Below are positions 22,932 through 29,718 of a stretch of 29,718 bases of DNA, in pieces. Source of the DNA: RGIG1828 sp045541875 (lineage in GTDB: Bacteria; Bacillota; Clostridia; UMGS1810); assembly GCA_045541875.1 (NCBI GenBank), contig JAZQJX010000039.1, forward strand, positions 1 through 29,718, written 5' to 3'. The stretch's first letter is position 1; each line of letters opens with the position of its first letter. The position numbers were made by a program, and so were the translations under genes. A model generated the notes under the pieces. The model worked only from the letters and a program-made list of their open reading frames with translations, made no database searches and had not been told where the DNA came from.

Positions 22932-23696
22932 ATGAAAAAATTATTGGCACTTATTTTAGCAATTTCCATTGTGGCATCTTTTGCTGCATGCGGTAAAAAA
23001 GATGAGGTAAAAAATGAAACATCAAAACCCTCACAATCAGATAAAATTACGGACTCCTCTGTTGAGGAAACTGTAGATTCATCAGCCGAAGATGTTGTTG
23101 ATGAGACTGAAAAAGGCGAAGAAAAAGCAGAGGAAACAAAGCCTGAGGCAAAACCCGAATCCAAACCTGAGGTTAAGCCCGAAACAAAACCCGAGGCAAA
23201 GCCCGAGGTAAAACCTGAAACAAAACCTGAAACAAAGCCAGAAGCAACACCCGAGGCAAAACCTGAGGTAAAACCCGAATCCAAACCCGAAGAAAAACCC
23301 AAAACAGTCGGAAACATTCTTTTGGCAGATTTTAAATCAAAAGCATCCACAATGAGCACCCAGGCAATTGCAGATGCACTTTTAACAAATCCCGTAATTC
23401 CCTTTGGCGGTGCGTCAATGAGCGTTGAACCCGGATTTTTGAACGGTTTTGATAATGCAGAGATTAAAGGATTTTCCGAAGGATATATGTTTGCACCTAT
23501 GATTGGTTCTATCCCCTTTATCGGATATGTATTTACACTTGATGCAGATACAGATGCATCCTCTTTTGTGGCAAATCTCAAAGCAAACGCAAACAAAAGA
23601 TGGAACATCTGCACAGAGGCAGATGAAATGATTGCAGGAAACGTTGGCAATAAAGTCTTTTTTGTAATGTGTCCCGCATCTTTTGATGAAGAATAA
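22932..23696 (+). CDS. Pro-Glu-Lys repeat lipoprotein of unknown function
   Basis: A 254-residue predicted lipoprotein. The start is ATG 22932, with AAAGGAGA just upstream; earlier in-frame starts lack a ribosome site. MKKLLALILAISIVASFAAC is a signal peptide with lipobox FAAC (lipid-anchored Cys20). Residues 21-68 are an acidic Ser/Glu-rich spacer. Residues 69-124 are about 13 KPEx tetrapeptides, probably an extended stalk through the wall. Residues 125-254 are a globular domain (NILLADFKSKASTMSTQAIA, then SEGYMFAPMIGSIPFIGYVF and ANKRWNICTEADEM) that I do not recognise. It lies between the TetR gene and the MBOAT gene and has its own 3' hairpin. Confidence 0.75.
   Translation: MKKLLALILAISIVASFAACGKKDEVKNETSKPSQSDKITDSSVEETVDSSAEDVVDETEKGEEKAEETKPEAKPESKPEVKPETKPEAKPEVKPETKPETKPEATPEAKPEVKPESKPEEKPKTVGNILLADFKSKASTMSTQAIADALLTNPVIPFGGASMSVEPGFLNGFDNAEIKGFSEGYMFAPMIGSIPFIGYVFTLDADTDASSFVANLKANANKRWNICTEADEMIAGNVGNKVFFVMCPASFDEE
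23136..23303 (+). repeat. KPEx tetrapeptide repeat region
   Basis: About 13 tandem 12-bp units encode KPEA, KPES, KPEV, KPET and TPEA. AAACCCGAATCCAAACC recurs near both ends of the block, so the array has grown by duplication. Synonymous AAA/AAG and CCC/CCT changes between units suggest it is not very recent. Confidence 0.85.
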
Positions 23697-23716
23697 AATC
23701 TGAAAATTAACCTATA

Positions 23717-23748
23717 CTGCGGGAAGGAATTTTAAATCTTTCCCGCAG
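23717..23748 (+). terminator. Hairpin after the lipoprotein gene
   Basis: CTGCGGGAA (23717-23725) pairs perfectly with TTCCCGCAG (23740-23748) around a 14-nt loop. The following TTATTGATTTT is only a moderate T-tract, so some readthrough into the MBOAT gene is likely. Confidence 0.65.
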
Positions 23749-23785
23749 TTATTGATTTTGCCCGTTTTTGAAAGGAGGAAACACC

Positions 23786-25186
23786 TTGCTTTTTTCAAGT
23801 TTATCTTTTCTTTTCTATTTCCTGCCTGCTCTTTCAATTGTATATTTCATCTCGCCAAAACCCATGAAGAACACTGTTTTACTTCTGTTTAGTCTTTGCT
23901 TTTACGGTTGGGGCGAGCCAAAGTATCTTGCTTTGATGATAACAACAGTTCTGACAGGATATGTTGGTGCTATTTTAATTGAAAAATTCAGAGATAAAAA
24001 ACTGTCAAAAGTTTTTCTCGCCCTCTCGTCAGTTATAATACTGTCTTTCCTTTTATATTTTAAGTATGCAAACTTTTTTGTTGAAAACTTTTCGCGTGTT
24101 ACCGGCATAGAAGTTAAGGCTTTGAATGTTGTTCTTCCGATAGGAATAAGTTTTTATACCTTTCAGATACTCAGTTATGTTATTGATGTGTACAGAGGTG
24201 ATGTGAAATCCCAGAAAAACCCCCTTACTCTTGCAACGTATGTTGCACTTTTTCCGCAACTTATTGCAGGGCCTATTGTAAGATATTCCGATGTGGAATC
24301 TTCTCTCATAAGCCGTACTCATTCCTTTGAAAAAATTTCAGAAGGGTTCAGACGTTTTATTGTCGGTCTTTCGAAAAAGATTATTGTGGCAAATACACTG
24401 GGTGAGTTATGCGAAGTGTTTTATCAGTCCCAGGATAAATCAGTCTTGTTTTTCTGGCTGTATGCAATTGCCTATATGCTCCAGATATATTTTGATTTTT
24501 CGGGGTATTCCGATATGGCAATAGGTCTTGGAAAGTTTTTCGGATTTGACTTTATGGAAAACTTCAACTATCCCTTTATTTCTTCAAGCATCACGGAATT
24601 CTGGAGAAGATGGCATATATCTCTTGGCTCCTGGTTCAGAGACTATGTGTATATCCCCATGGGCGGAAGCAGAGTTGGCAGAAAAAAACTGATTATAAAC
24701 ATCCTCACAATCTGGTGTCTCACAGGTTTCTGGCACGGTGCCGCATGGAACTTTGTGATATGGGGACTTTTCTTTGCACTTCTTCTTATGATTGAAAAAC
24801 TGTGGCTGAAAGAATGGCTTAAAAAATCTCCTGTTTCAGGAAGAATATATACCCTCTTTTTTGTAATTATAAGTTTTGTTATTTTCAGCGGTTTGTCTGC
24901 ATCAGACATTTTCATGAAGTTAAAAGGAATGTTTGCAATATCTGAAATTCCTTTTATATCAGATGAATTTATTCACTATTTCAAAAGTTATTTTACAGTT
25001 CTCCTTATTGCAGTTATTGGTGCAACTCCCCTTTTCAAATCCTTTAAGGAGTGCTTGTACAAAAAGAGATTCACAAAAGTTATTATGGAGTTTTCCGAGA
25101 TTCCGGTTTTATTGATTCTTCTTGTCATTTGTGTTTCATATCTTGTTGACGGCTCATTTAACCCATTCCTTTATTTCAGATTCTAA
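23786..25186 (+). CDS. MBOAT-family membrane O-acyltransferase (AlgI/PatA/DltB-like)
   Basis: A 466-residue polytopic acyltransferase starting at TTG 23786: AAAGGAGG is 7 nt upstream, and MLFSSLSFLFYFLPALSIVYF is the usual family start. IGISFYTFQILSYVIDVYRG, YFDFSGYSDMAIGLGKFFGF, EFWRRWHISLGSWFRDYVYIP (His277) and GFWHGAAWNFVIWG (His317, the invariant catalytic His) are the AlgI signatures. Such proteins pass acyl, usually acetyl, groups across the membrane to surface polysaccharide. The AlgX-like protein 28 bp downstream is its likely acetyl-transfer partner. No dlt genes are present, so teichoic acid D-alanylation is unlikely. The acceptor is unknown. Confidence 0.9.
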   Translation: MLFSSLSFLFYFLPALSIVYFISPKPMKNTVLLLFSLCFYGWGEPKYLALMITTVLTGYVGAILIEKFRDKKLSKVFLALSSVIILSFLLYFKYANFFVENFSRVTGIEVKALNVVLPIGISFYTFQILSYVIDVYRGDVKSQKNPLTLATYVALFPQLIAGPIVRYSDVESSLISRTHSFEKISEGFRRFIVGLSKKIIVANTLGELCEVFYQSQDKSVLFFWLYAIAYMLQIYFDFSGYSDMAIGLGKFFGFDFMENFNYPFISSSITEFWRRWHISLGSWFRDYVYIPMGGSRVGRKKLIINILTIWCLTGFWHGAAWNFVIWGLFFALLLMIEKLWLKEWLKKSPVSGRIYTLFFVIISFVIFSGLSASDIFMKLKGMFAISEIPFISDEFIHYFKSYFTVLLIAVIGATPLFKSFKECLYKKRFTKVIMEFSEIPVLLILLVICVSYLVDGSFNPFLYFRF

Positions 25187-25214
25187 ATCAATTATTTCCA
25201 GGGCAGGTGATATT

Positions 25215-26318
25215 ATGAAAACAAAAAATATAATTTCAACTCTTCTTTTCTCAACCATCTTCATATCAGTGTTTTTTATATGTATTTTTAAAACAGATTC
25301 TGAATTCTCCCTTTCGGAAAGACGTGCTCTTGCACAAATGCCGGAACTGTCCGCAGAGTCTGTTATGAGCGGAACCTTTATGGAAAACTTTGAGTCTTAC
25401 ACTCAGGACCAGTTTCCTTTAAGAGATATATTCCGCTCCTATAAAGCATTTTTTGTGCAAAAGATTCTCGGCAAATATGAAAACAACGGTCTCTATGTTC
25501 AGGACGGTCACATCTCCAAAATGGACGATGACGAAAATCCTTATATGACGAATTATGCCGCAGAACTTTTTACAAAAATTTACGACACAAACATTAAAGG
25601 TAAGAATTCAAAGGTATATCTTTCTGTTATCCCCGATAAAAACTTCATACTTTCTCCCAAAAACGGCTACCCTTGCCTTGATTATGATGAGTTTATCAAA
25701 AACTTTAAAGAGAGTCTCCCTTTCATGGAATATATTGAAATAAGAGACCTTTTATCCCTTGATGATTATTACAAAACGGATTCCCACTGGCGTCAGGAAA
25801 AAATTGTGGATATTGCAAAAAGATATCTTGAAAAAATGGGAAATTCGTCTGTGGGTGATTTTGAAGAAAATGTTCTTGACAATCCATTCTATGGGGTGTA
25901 CGCAGGTCAGTACGGTCTCAAAACCAAACCTGACACCATAAAGTATCTTACAAATGATATTTTGCAATCCTGCACTGTAACCTATTATAACGATATGGGA
26001 AAAGCAGTTGAAAACAATATGTATGACATGGAAAAAGCATATGGAAAAGATCCCTATGAAATGTTCCTTTCAGGGACTCAGGCACTTATTGAGATTAAAA
26101 ATCCGAATGCCAAAACCCATAAGGAACTTGTGATTTTCAGGGATTCTTTTGGGAGTTCCCTTGCTCCTCTTATGGCTGAAAGTTATAGCAAAATCACCCT
26201 TGTTGACATAAGATATATTCAAAGTTCATTCATTGCAAACTTCGTTGATTTCAGCAATAAAGATATTCTTTTTATGTATAGCACATCACTTTTGAATAAC
26301 AGTCTGTCAATGAAATAA
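25215..26318 (+). CDS. DHHW/AlgX-like exported acetyl-transfer partner
   Basis: A 367-residue protein from ATG 25215, with AGGTGA upstream; longer in-frame starts reach back into the acyltransferase gene. Residues 7-25 are a membrane anchor. The domain is of the SGNH-like AlgX/AlgJ/DHHW type found next to MBOAT proteins. FSLSERRALAQMPELS and FENFES-like text at the start, YKTDSHWRQEK (Asp189, His191) and VIFRDSFGSSLAPLM (candidate Ser nucleophile in the final third) supply the expected Asp-His and Ser. It would take acyl groups from the MBOAT protein and move them to an extracellular glycan. Convergent with asnB, sharing a terminator. Confidence 0.82.
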   Translation: MKTKNIISTLLFSTIFISVFFICIFKTDSEFSLSERRALAQMPELSAESVMSGTFMENFESYTQDQFPLRDIFRSYKAFFVQKILGKYENNGLYVQDGHISKMDDDENPYMTNYAAELFTKIYDTNIKGKNSKVYLSVIPDKNFILSPKNGYPCLDYDEFIKNFKESLPFMEYIEIRDLLSLDDYYKTDSHWRQEKIVDIAKRYLEKMGNSSVGDFEENVLDNPFYGVYAGQYGLKTKPDTIKYLTNDILQSCTVTYYNDMGKAVENNMYDMEKAYGKDPYEMFLSGTQALIEIKNPNAKTHKELVIFRDSFGSSLAPLMAESYSKITLVDIRYIQSSFIANFVDFSNKDILFMYSTSLLNNSLSMK

Positions 26319-26324
26319 CATATT

Positions 26325-26368
26325 AAATTGGTGGTGAAAAATTCGAACGATTTTTTCACCACCAATTT
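26325..26368. terminator. Bidirectional terminator between the DHHW gene and asnB
   Basis: The perfect 17-bp stem AAATTGGTGGTGAAAAA (26325-26341) pairs with 26352-26368 around a 10-nt loop, followed by T runs in both directions. Confidence 0.9.
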
Positions 26369-26369
26369 T

Positions 26370-28199
26370 TCATACAAGAACTATATTATACTTTTCAAGC
26401 CAATAGTCAAACTGCAAAAGCCAGGCAATGAGTTGTGGTTTTGCCATAAGTTGACCAAACCATGTGTCTCCGTCAGAGGACAGCATTTCAGTGATTTTTT
26501 CCTTGTCACAAAGTTCACAAAAGAGAGTGTTTCTGACGCTAAGTCTTTTTCTTAAAAGTTCTGTCACAATCTTTGCATAAGATGGATCATGACTTTTGGG
26601 ATAAGGACTTTTTTTGCGCCATGTTATCTCTTTTGGAAGATAATCTTCCACGGCATATCTTAAAAGTGATTTTTCTGTTGCGTTTTCAAATTTTATATCC
26701 CACGGAACGTTATATACATACTCGGCAAGATGATGATCTGCAAAAGGAACACGCACTTCCACTCCCCTTGCCATACTCATACGGTCTTTTCTTTCAAGAA
26801 GAGACGTCATAAAATATTTCACAGAAAGATTTGTGGCAATTCTTGAATTTTTCATTTCAGGAGTGTCTGTGTCAAGAAAACTGAATTCACCAAGGTCGTT
26901 TCTGTATCTTTCACTGACATAATTATAACCGTCTTTTGGCGAGATAACATCTTCTTTAAAAAGTGATACTCTTACATAGGGATCGTGAATCCAGGGGAAA
27001 AATTCTCTTTTCAGCATTTCTTCTCTGTAAAACCACGGATATCCCCCGAAGATTTCGTCACTGCATTCTCCCGAAAGAGCAACGGTGTGATTTTCTTTCA
27101 CCTTTTCACAAAAATATATAAGAGAAGAATCTATGTCAGCCTGACCTGGAAAATCTCTTGCATCAACGGCATATGAAAGATATTCAGAGAGGTTTTCTGT
27201 GGAAACAGTGAGAACCTTGTGGTCAGTAAAAAGGAAATCCGAAAGTCCCGTTGCAAAATCGTCATCACATTTTGGCTGGAAAAGACTTTGCCTGAAATTT
27301 TCCTTGTTTCCCTCATATTCAAAGGAATAGGTGGAAAGTTTTTCACCCCTTTCCCTCATTTCCTTTGAAGCGATGGCTGTTATGGCAGATGAATCAAGAC
27401 CGCCTGACAAAAATGTGCAAAGAGGAACATCACTTTTAAGTTGTCTTTTTACCGCCATCTTTAAAAGTTCTTTTGTTTTATAGATGGTTTCTTCTCTTGA
27501 ATCTGTGTGTGGTTTTGCTTCCATAGTCCAGTATTTTTCCTTTTTAAATCCCGCCATGGAAAATGTTGCACATTCTCCGGGTGAAAGTTGGAATATGTCA
27601 CGGAAAACCGTGGTGTTATTAAATGTCACCGGTGATAAAAACAAAAGTTGCCAAAGCCCTGTTTTATCAACTTTTGGTTTGATTGACGGATGAGACAGCA
27701 TTGCTTTTATTTCAGATGATACAACAAGTGTTGTGCCTATGAAACTATAAAAAAGAGGTTTGACGCCAAATCTGTCTCTTGCAAGAAACAATTCTCTTTT
27801 GGATTCATCGTATACTATAAATGCAAAAATGCCGTTGAGTTTTTTTACACATTCCCTGCCCCATATTATATAGGACCACAAGAGAACTTCCGTGTCACAG
27901 TCTGTAAAAAACTCTGCGCCGCATTCTACAAGATCTTTTTTCAGTTCTGTAGTGTTATATATTTCTCCGTTATAACATATTATGTACTTTTTTCCTTCAT
28001 ACACGGCTGTCATGGGTTGCTTGCCTCTTTTTACGTCCATAACAGAAAGACGGTTATGGCAAAAAGACACATGGGGAGTCAGATATAATCCCGTGTCATC
28101 GGGGCCTCTGTGTTTCATACTTTTCCCCATTACAGAAAGTATTCCGGGATCGATGTTTTGATTGTTTTTAAAATCTGCCATTGCACATATTGAACACAT
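26370..28199 (-). CDS. asnB: Asparagine synthetase, glutamine-hydrolysing
   Basis: 609 residues from ATG 28199. An upstream ATG at 28205 gives MIMCSIC, but GAGG is only 2 nt from it and 8 nt from the second. Only the second places Cys2 directly after Met, so that it becomes the N-terminal nucleophile. The N-terminal glutaminase has CSICAM, MKHRGPDD, HNRLSVMD and YNGEIYN. The C-terminal ATP-pyrophosphatase has FLSGGLDSSAI, LSGECSDEIFGGYPW and RMSMARGVEVRVPF. It makes asparagine from aspartate, glutamine and ATP. It sits just after a spore SASP gene on the same strand with a hairpin between, and no separate promoter is evident in the 29 bp gap after that hairpin. Confidence 0.93.
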   Translation of the reverse strand: MCSICAMADFKNNQNIDPGILSVMGKSMKHRGPDDTGLYLTPHVSFCHNRLSVMDVKRGKQPMTAVYEGKKYIICYNGEIYNTTELKKDLVECGAEFFTDCDTEVLLWSYIIWGRECVKKLNGIFAFIVYDESKRELFLARDRFGVKPLFYSFIGTTLVVSSEIKAMLSHPSIKPKVDKTGLWQLLFLSPVTFNNTTVFRDIFQLSPGECATFSMAGFKKEKYWTMEAKPHTDSREETIYKTKELLKMAVKRQLKSDVPLCTFLSGGLDSSAITAIASKEMRERGEKLSTYSFEYEGNKENFRQSLFQPKCDDDFATGLSDFLFTDHKVLTVSTENLSEYLSYAVDARDFPGQADIDSSLIYFCEKVKENHTVALSGECSDEIFGGYPWFYREEMLKREFFPWIHDPYVRVSLFKEDVISPKDGYNYVSERYRNDLGEFSFLDTDTPEMKNSRIATNLSVKYFMTSLLERKDRMSMARGVEVRVPFADHHLAEYVYNVPWDIKFENATEKSLLRYAVEDYLPKEITWRKKSPYPKSHDPSYAKIVTELLRKRLSVRNTLFCELCDKEKITEMLSSDGDTWFGQLMAKPQLIAWLLQFDYWLEKYNIVLV

Positions 28200-28228
28200 A
28201 ATCATTTCCTCATTTCAAAATTATTTAA

Positions 28229-28274
28229 AATAAAGATACCGGAGAGATCTGATAATCTTTCCGGTATCTTTATT
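28229..28274 (-). terminator. Terminator after the SASP gene
   Basis: The perfect 15-bp stem AATAAAGATACCGGA / TCCGGTATCTTTATT has a 16-nt loop; on the minus strand it is followed by TTTTAAATAATTTT. It lies 36 bp after the SASP stop and 30 bp before asnB. Confidence 0.75.
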
Positions 28275-28310
28275 GCATTATATGCTTTTTTCCCAGTGAT
28301 AATCCTATGA

Positions 28311-28499
28311 TTATTTCATGGATTCTTCGTAGGACTTGATCATTTTTTTAACCATCTGTCCGCCTACAGAACCTGCCTGTTTGCTTGTTAAGTCACCGTT
28401 ATAACCCTGTTTGAGGTTAACGCCTACTTCTGATGCTGCTTCCATTTTAAATCTGTCCATAGCTTCTTTAGCTTCAGGAACTACATTCTTTCTTGACAT
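28311..28499 (-). CDS. Small acid-soluble spore protein, alpha/beta type
   Basis: A 62-residue DNA-binding spore protein starting at ATG 28499, with AAGGAGA upstream; the longer in-frame reading to 28559 would start inside the promoter. It has the family pattern VVPEAKEAMDRFKMEAASEVGV (GPR protease cleavage region) and TSKQAGSVGGQMVKKMI (the second conserved DNA-contact segment). Such proteins coat and protect forespore DNA and are degraded by GPR at germination. Unusual: the cleavage context has EAAS where EIAS is common. It shows that the host makes endospores. Transcription is likely by sigma-G, and a terminator follows. Confidence 0.93.
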   Translation of the reverse strand: MSRKNVVPEAKEAMDRFKMEAASEVGVNLKQGYNGDLTSKQAGSVGGQMVKKMIKSYEESMK

Positions 28500-28547
28500 A
28501 CTAAAAACTCTCCTTGAAAAAATTTTGCAAATTTTCTTTGCATTAAC

Positions 28548-28576
28548 TATTGTGTACACGAAAGTTTTTTATATGT
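28548..28576 (-). promoter_or_regulatory. Putative sigma-G promoter of the SASP gene
   Basis: Minus strand: ACATA (28576-28572), 17-nt spacer, CACAATA (28554-28548, one mismatch to CATAATA), about 49 bp before ATG 28499. The pattern resembles forespore sigma-F/G promoters (GYATA / CATnnTA); there is no good sigma-A match. Confidence 0.45.
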
Positions 28577-28595
28577 CAGGTACTTTTTTACAATT

Positions 28596-29258
28596 TTAAA
28601 TTATTTCTATATCGGATTCACTTATGGATTCGGAAACAACTTCCAGTTTGGAAATTGAAATTTCATAGGCTGTCTTGGTTACCGATTCATCTTCTGATAT
28701 GCGTTTCTGATATTCTCTTGACTGAATTCTTCCCCACACCTTTATGTTATCTCCGACGCTTAGTGACGCACAGTATCTTGCGTTTCTGCCCCAGGCAATG
28801 CATGGAATATAGTCAGATTTATTATAGGCTCTGTTTACGGCTATTAAAAGATCGGTGATTTCTCTTCCGAAAGGTGTGGTTCTGTAGACAGGACTCTTAC
28901 ATAAAAACCCATTTAAGAAAATGTGATTGGGATTTTGTTTTTCGTCATCTTCTGACATTTCCCTTACATCTCTTGCAAAAACTGTGAGAAGAAGTTTGTT
29001 TCCGCTTTCCGAATAATTATTATAGGATCGGAATTGTCCTGTCACGCTTATCCTAACACCGTCTCTTATGTCCATATCTTTTATGAGCCGTTCAGATACG
29101 GTAACATTTATATAGTCACAGATATCAGAAAGTCTCATAACTTTCAAAACAAAAGAATAAAAGGCCTCCGAATATATTTCGTGACTGAAAGAAAGTTCAC
29201 CCTCCACATATCCCGATACCGAAACCTCATTGTTAACATTCACATTTTCCACTGTCAT
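28596..29258 (-). CDS. Single-stranded DNA-binding-like protein with two OB folds
   Basis: 220 residues from ATG 29258. GAAAGG lies 8 nt before this ATG but touches the alternative ATG 29267. The second half (about 110-205 in this numbering) is a clear SSB/PriB-type OB fold: HIFLNGFLCKSPVYRTTPFGREITDLLIAVNR, then SDYIPCIAWGRNARYC, VWGRIQSREYQKR and TAYEISISKLEVV. The first ~100 residues look like a second, more divergent OB fold (VSVSGYVEGELSFSHE, YSFVLKVMRLSD, DGVRISVTGQFRSYNNY). There is no acidic DDDLPF-like tail as in Ssb, so it is probably a specialised paralogue or PriB-like protein, not the main replication SSB. Confidence 0.8.
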   Translation of the reverse strand: MTVENVNVNNEVSVSGYVEGELSFSHEIYSEAFYSFVLKVMRLSDICDYINVTVSERLIKDMDIRDGVRISVTGQFRSYNNYSESGNKLLLTVFARDVREMSEDDEKQNPNHIFLNGFLCKSPVYRTTPFGREITDLLIAVNRAYNKSDYIPCIAWGRNARYCASLSVGDNIKVWGRIQSREYQKRISEDESVTKTAYEISISKLEVVSESISESDIEII

Positions 29259-29267
29259 TTGAATCAT

Positions 29268-29476
29268 CCTTTCATAAGTTAAAATCTATATGTAAATAAT
29301 ATTCACCAAAAATGAAATTATAACCAAAACATTTCGGGAGAAACAGATTTTAATTTATGTTTTAAAAGGATTTTCCTCTTCAAATATCATTTCCTGCCAT
29401 TTGCCGACGTAGGTCATTTTAAAAAATTTAATGATTATAACTATAATGCAAACAGGAATTTATCTGATCACACAAC
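29268..29476. other. AT-rich leader/intergenic DNA before the palindrome cluster
   Basis: No gene is seen on either strand from 29268 to the window end (450 bp). In this AT-rich first part, a minus-strand TATAAT lies at 29324-29319, a possible -10 for the SSB-like gene, without a clear -35. The rest is taken up by four palindromes listed separately. Confidence 0.4.
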
Positions 29477-29537
29477 AAGAAAAGCGGCTTCGCCGCTCCG
29501 CCCTGCGGCGGACGTGCGGAGCAAATTCGCTTTTCTT
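29477..29537. repeat. Complex GC-rich palindromic element
   Basis: Outer arms AAGAAAAGCG (29477-29486) and CGCTTTTCTT (29528-29537) are perfect inverted repeats. Inside are the alternative hairpins AGCGGC-TTC-GCCGCT (29483-29497) and GCTCCGC/GCGGAGC (29495-29501 with 29516-29522). The nested layout and sudden GC rise suggest a REP/MITE-like dispersed element. Confidence 0.6.
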
Positions 29538-29544
29538 AAGCCAT

Positions 29545-29590
29545 GTGCATTTTTGAAAAGCAATTTTTTGCTTTTCTAAAAATTTTGCAC
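29545..29590. repeat. AT-rich hairpin with GTGCA/TGCAC ends
   Basis: GTGCATTTTT (29545-29554) pairs with AAAAATTTTGCAC ending at 29590. The inner stem GAAAAGCAA / TTGCTTTTC (29555-29563, 29568-29576) is perfect with a 4-nt loop. GCC and GGC just outside extend the symmetry to about 29540-29593. Confidence 0.6.
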
Positions 29591-29605
29591 GGCAATATGA
29601 TAATA

Positions 29606-29645
29606 TTTTAATTGTATAGGAACGAAGTTTCCTATACAATTAAAA
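29606..29645. repeat. Perfect 17-bp inverted repeat
   Basis: TTTTAATTGTATAGGAA (29606-29622) and its exact reverse complement (29629-29645) flank CGAAGT. Flanking A/T runs would let it act as a terminator in either direction, or it may be a repeat. Confidence 0.7.
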
Positions 29646-29646
29646 T

Positions 29647-29671
29647 AACAGGCACCCGTTGGGTGCCTGTT
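29647..29671. terminator. Compact GC-rich hairpin near the window end
   Basis: AACAGGCACCC-GTT-GGGTGCCTGTT is a perfect 11-bp stem with a 3-nt loop, 1 bp after the preceding palindrome. The sequence after it on the plus strand is not T-rich, while on the minus strand it is followed by ATTTTAATTG. It is probably the terminator of a gene to the right of the window that ends on the minus strand. Confidence 0.55.
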
Positions 29672-29718
29672 ACTAATGATATTATGTTGTTAAAATGTTT
29701 TTTATTATTCAACAATCA

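Noticed and set aside
22838..23650. Long minus-strand open frame antisense to the repeat lipoprotein, reading SGF/ASGF repeats
   Set aside because: It mirrors the KPEx repeat codons of the plus-strand gene, has no ribosome binding site, and the plus strand has a signal peptide, lipobox and ribosome site.
1..29718. CRISPR arrays, tRNA or rRNA genes, transposases, toxin-antitoxin or phage defence genes
   Set aside because: Looked for on both strands; no direct-repeat arrays, cloverleaf-like sequence or matching protein families were found.

Overview
Most of the window (about position 900 to the end) looks like one segment of a low-GC, endospore-forming Firmicute of class Clostridia. An alpha/beta-type small acid-soluble spore protein points to sporulation. 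AGGAGG-type ribosome binding sites, sigma-A-like promoters, and the arrangements tig-clpP-clpX and comEC-holA are all Clostridia-like. The first ~880-900 bases look different: higher GC, a Bacteroidetes-type thrS start carrying a Bacteroidetes-style palindromic repeat, and the C-terminal half of a thioredoxin-like protein that also reads as Bacteroidetes. The switch falls at the WASWCGPC motif of the tlpA-like gene, so the left end is probably a metagenomic assembly chimera, less likely a real recombination.

Layout. 1-900: foreign-looking thrS start and C-terminal part of tlpA. 900-2772 (minus): extracytoplasmic thiol-redox operon trxB-ccdA-tlpA. 2773-3180: gene-poor gap. 3234-4175 (minus): class II aldolase with its own promoter and terminator. 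4312-8785 (minus): radical SAM protein and the proteostasis cluster tig-clpP-clpX; the trigger factor has a 73-residue Lys/Ala/Thr-rich tail. 8844-12941: metallophosphoesterase (minus) divergent from comEC-holA (plus), with back-to-back promoters. 12999-13886 (minus): dapA. 14101-14379 (plus): small two-helix membrane protein, followed by a GC-rich structured element.

14537-22136 (minus) is a seven-gene aromatic amino acid operon in the order pheA-aroB-aroC-aroE/aroK-aroA-tyrA-aroF. It goes from DAHP to prephenate, phenylpyruvate and hydroxyphenylpyruvate, but lacks a 3-dehydroquinate dehydratase. It starts from a near-ideal promoter with a 19-bp palindrome between the transcription start and the pheA ribosome binding site. 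Divergent from it is a TetR-family regulator with a candidate autoregulatory palindrome over its -10 box. A Pro-Glu-Lys repeat lipoprotein, an MBOAT O-acyltransferase and an AlgX/DHHW-like partner follow on the plus strand, suggesting a cell-surface O-acylation cassette. The right end (minus) has asparagine synthetase, a spore SASP gene and a two-OB-fold SSB-like protein, then 450 bp without genes containing four consecutive palindromes.

No tRNA, rRNA, CRISPR array, transposase or phage gene was recognised. I do not see a clearly new multi-gene system. The best leads are the trigger-factor tail, the two operator-like palindromes around the pheA/TetR promoters, the repeat lipoprotein plus O-acylation cassette, and the chimeric left end.
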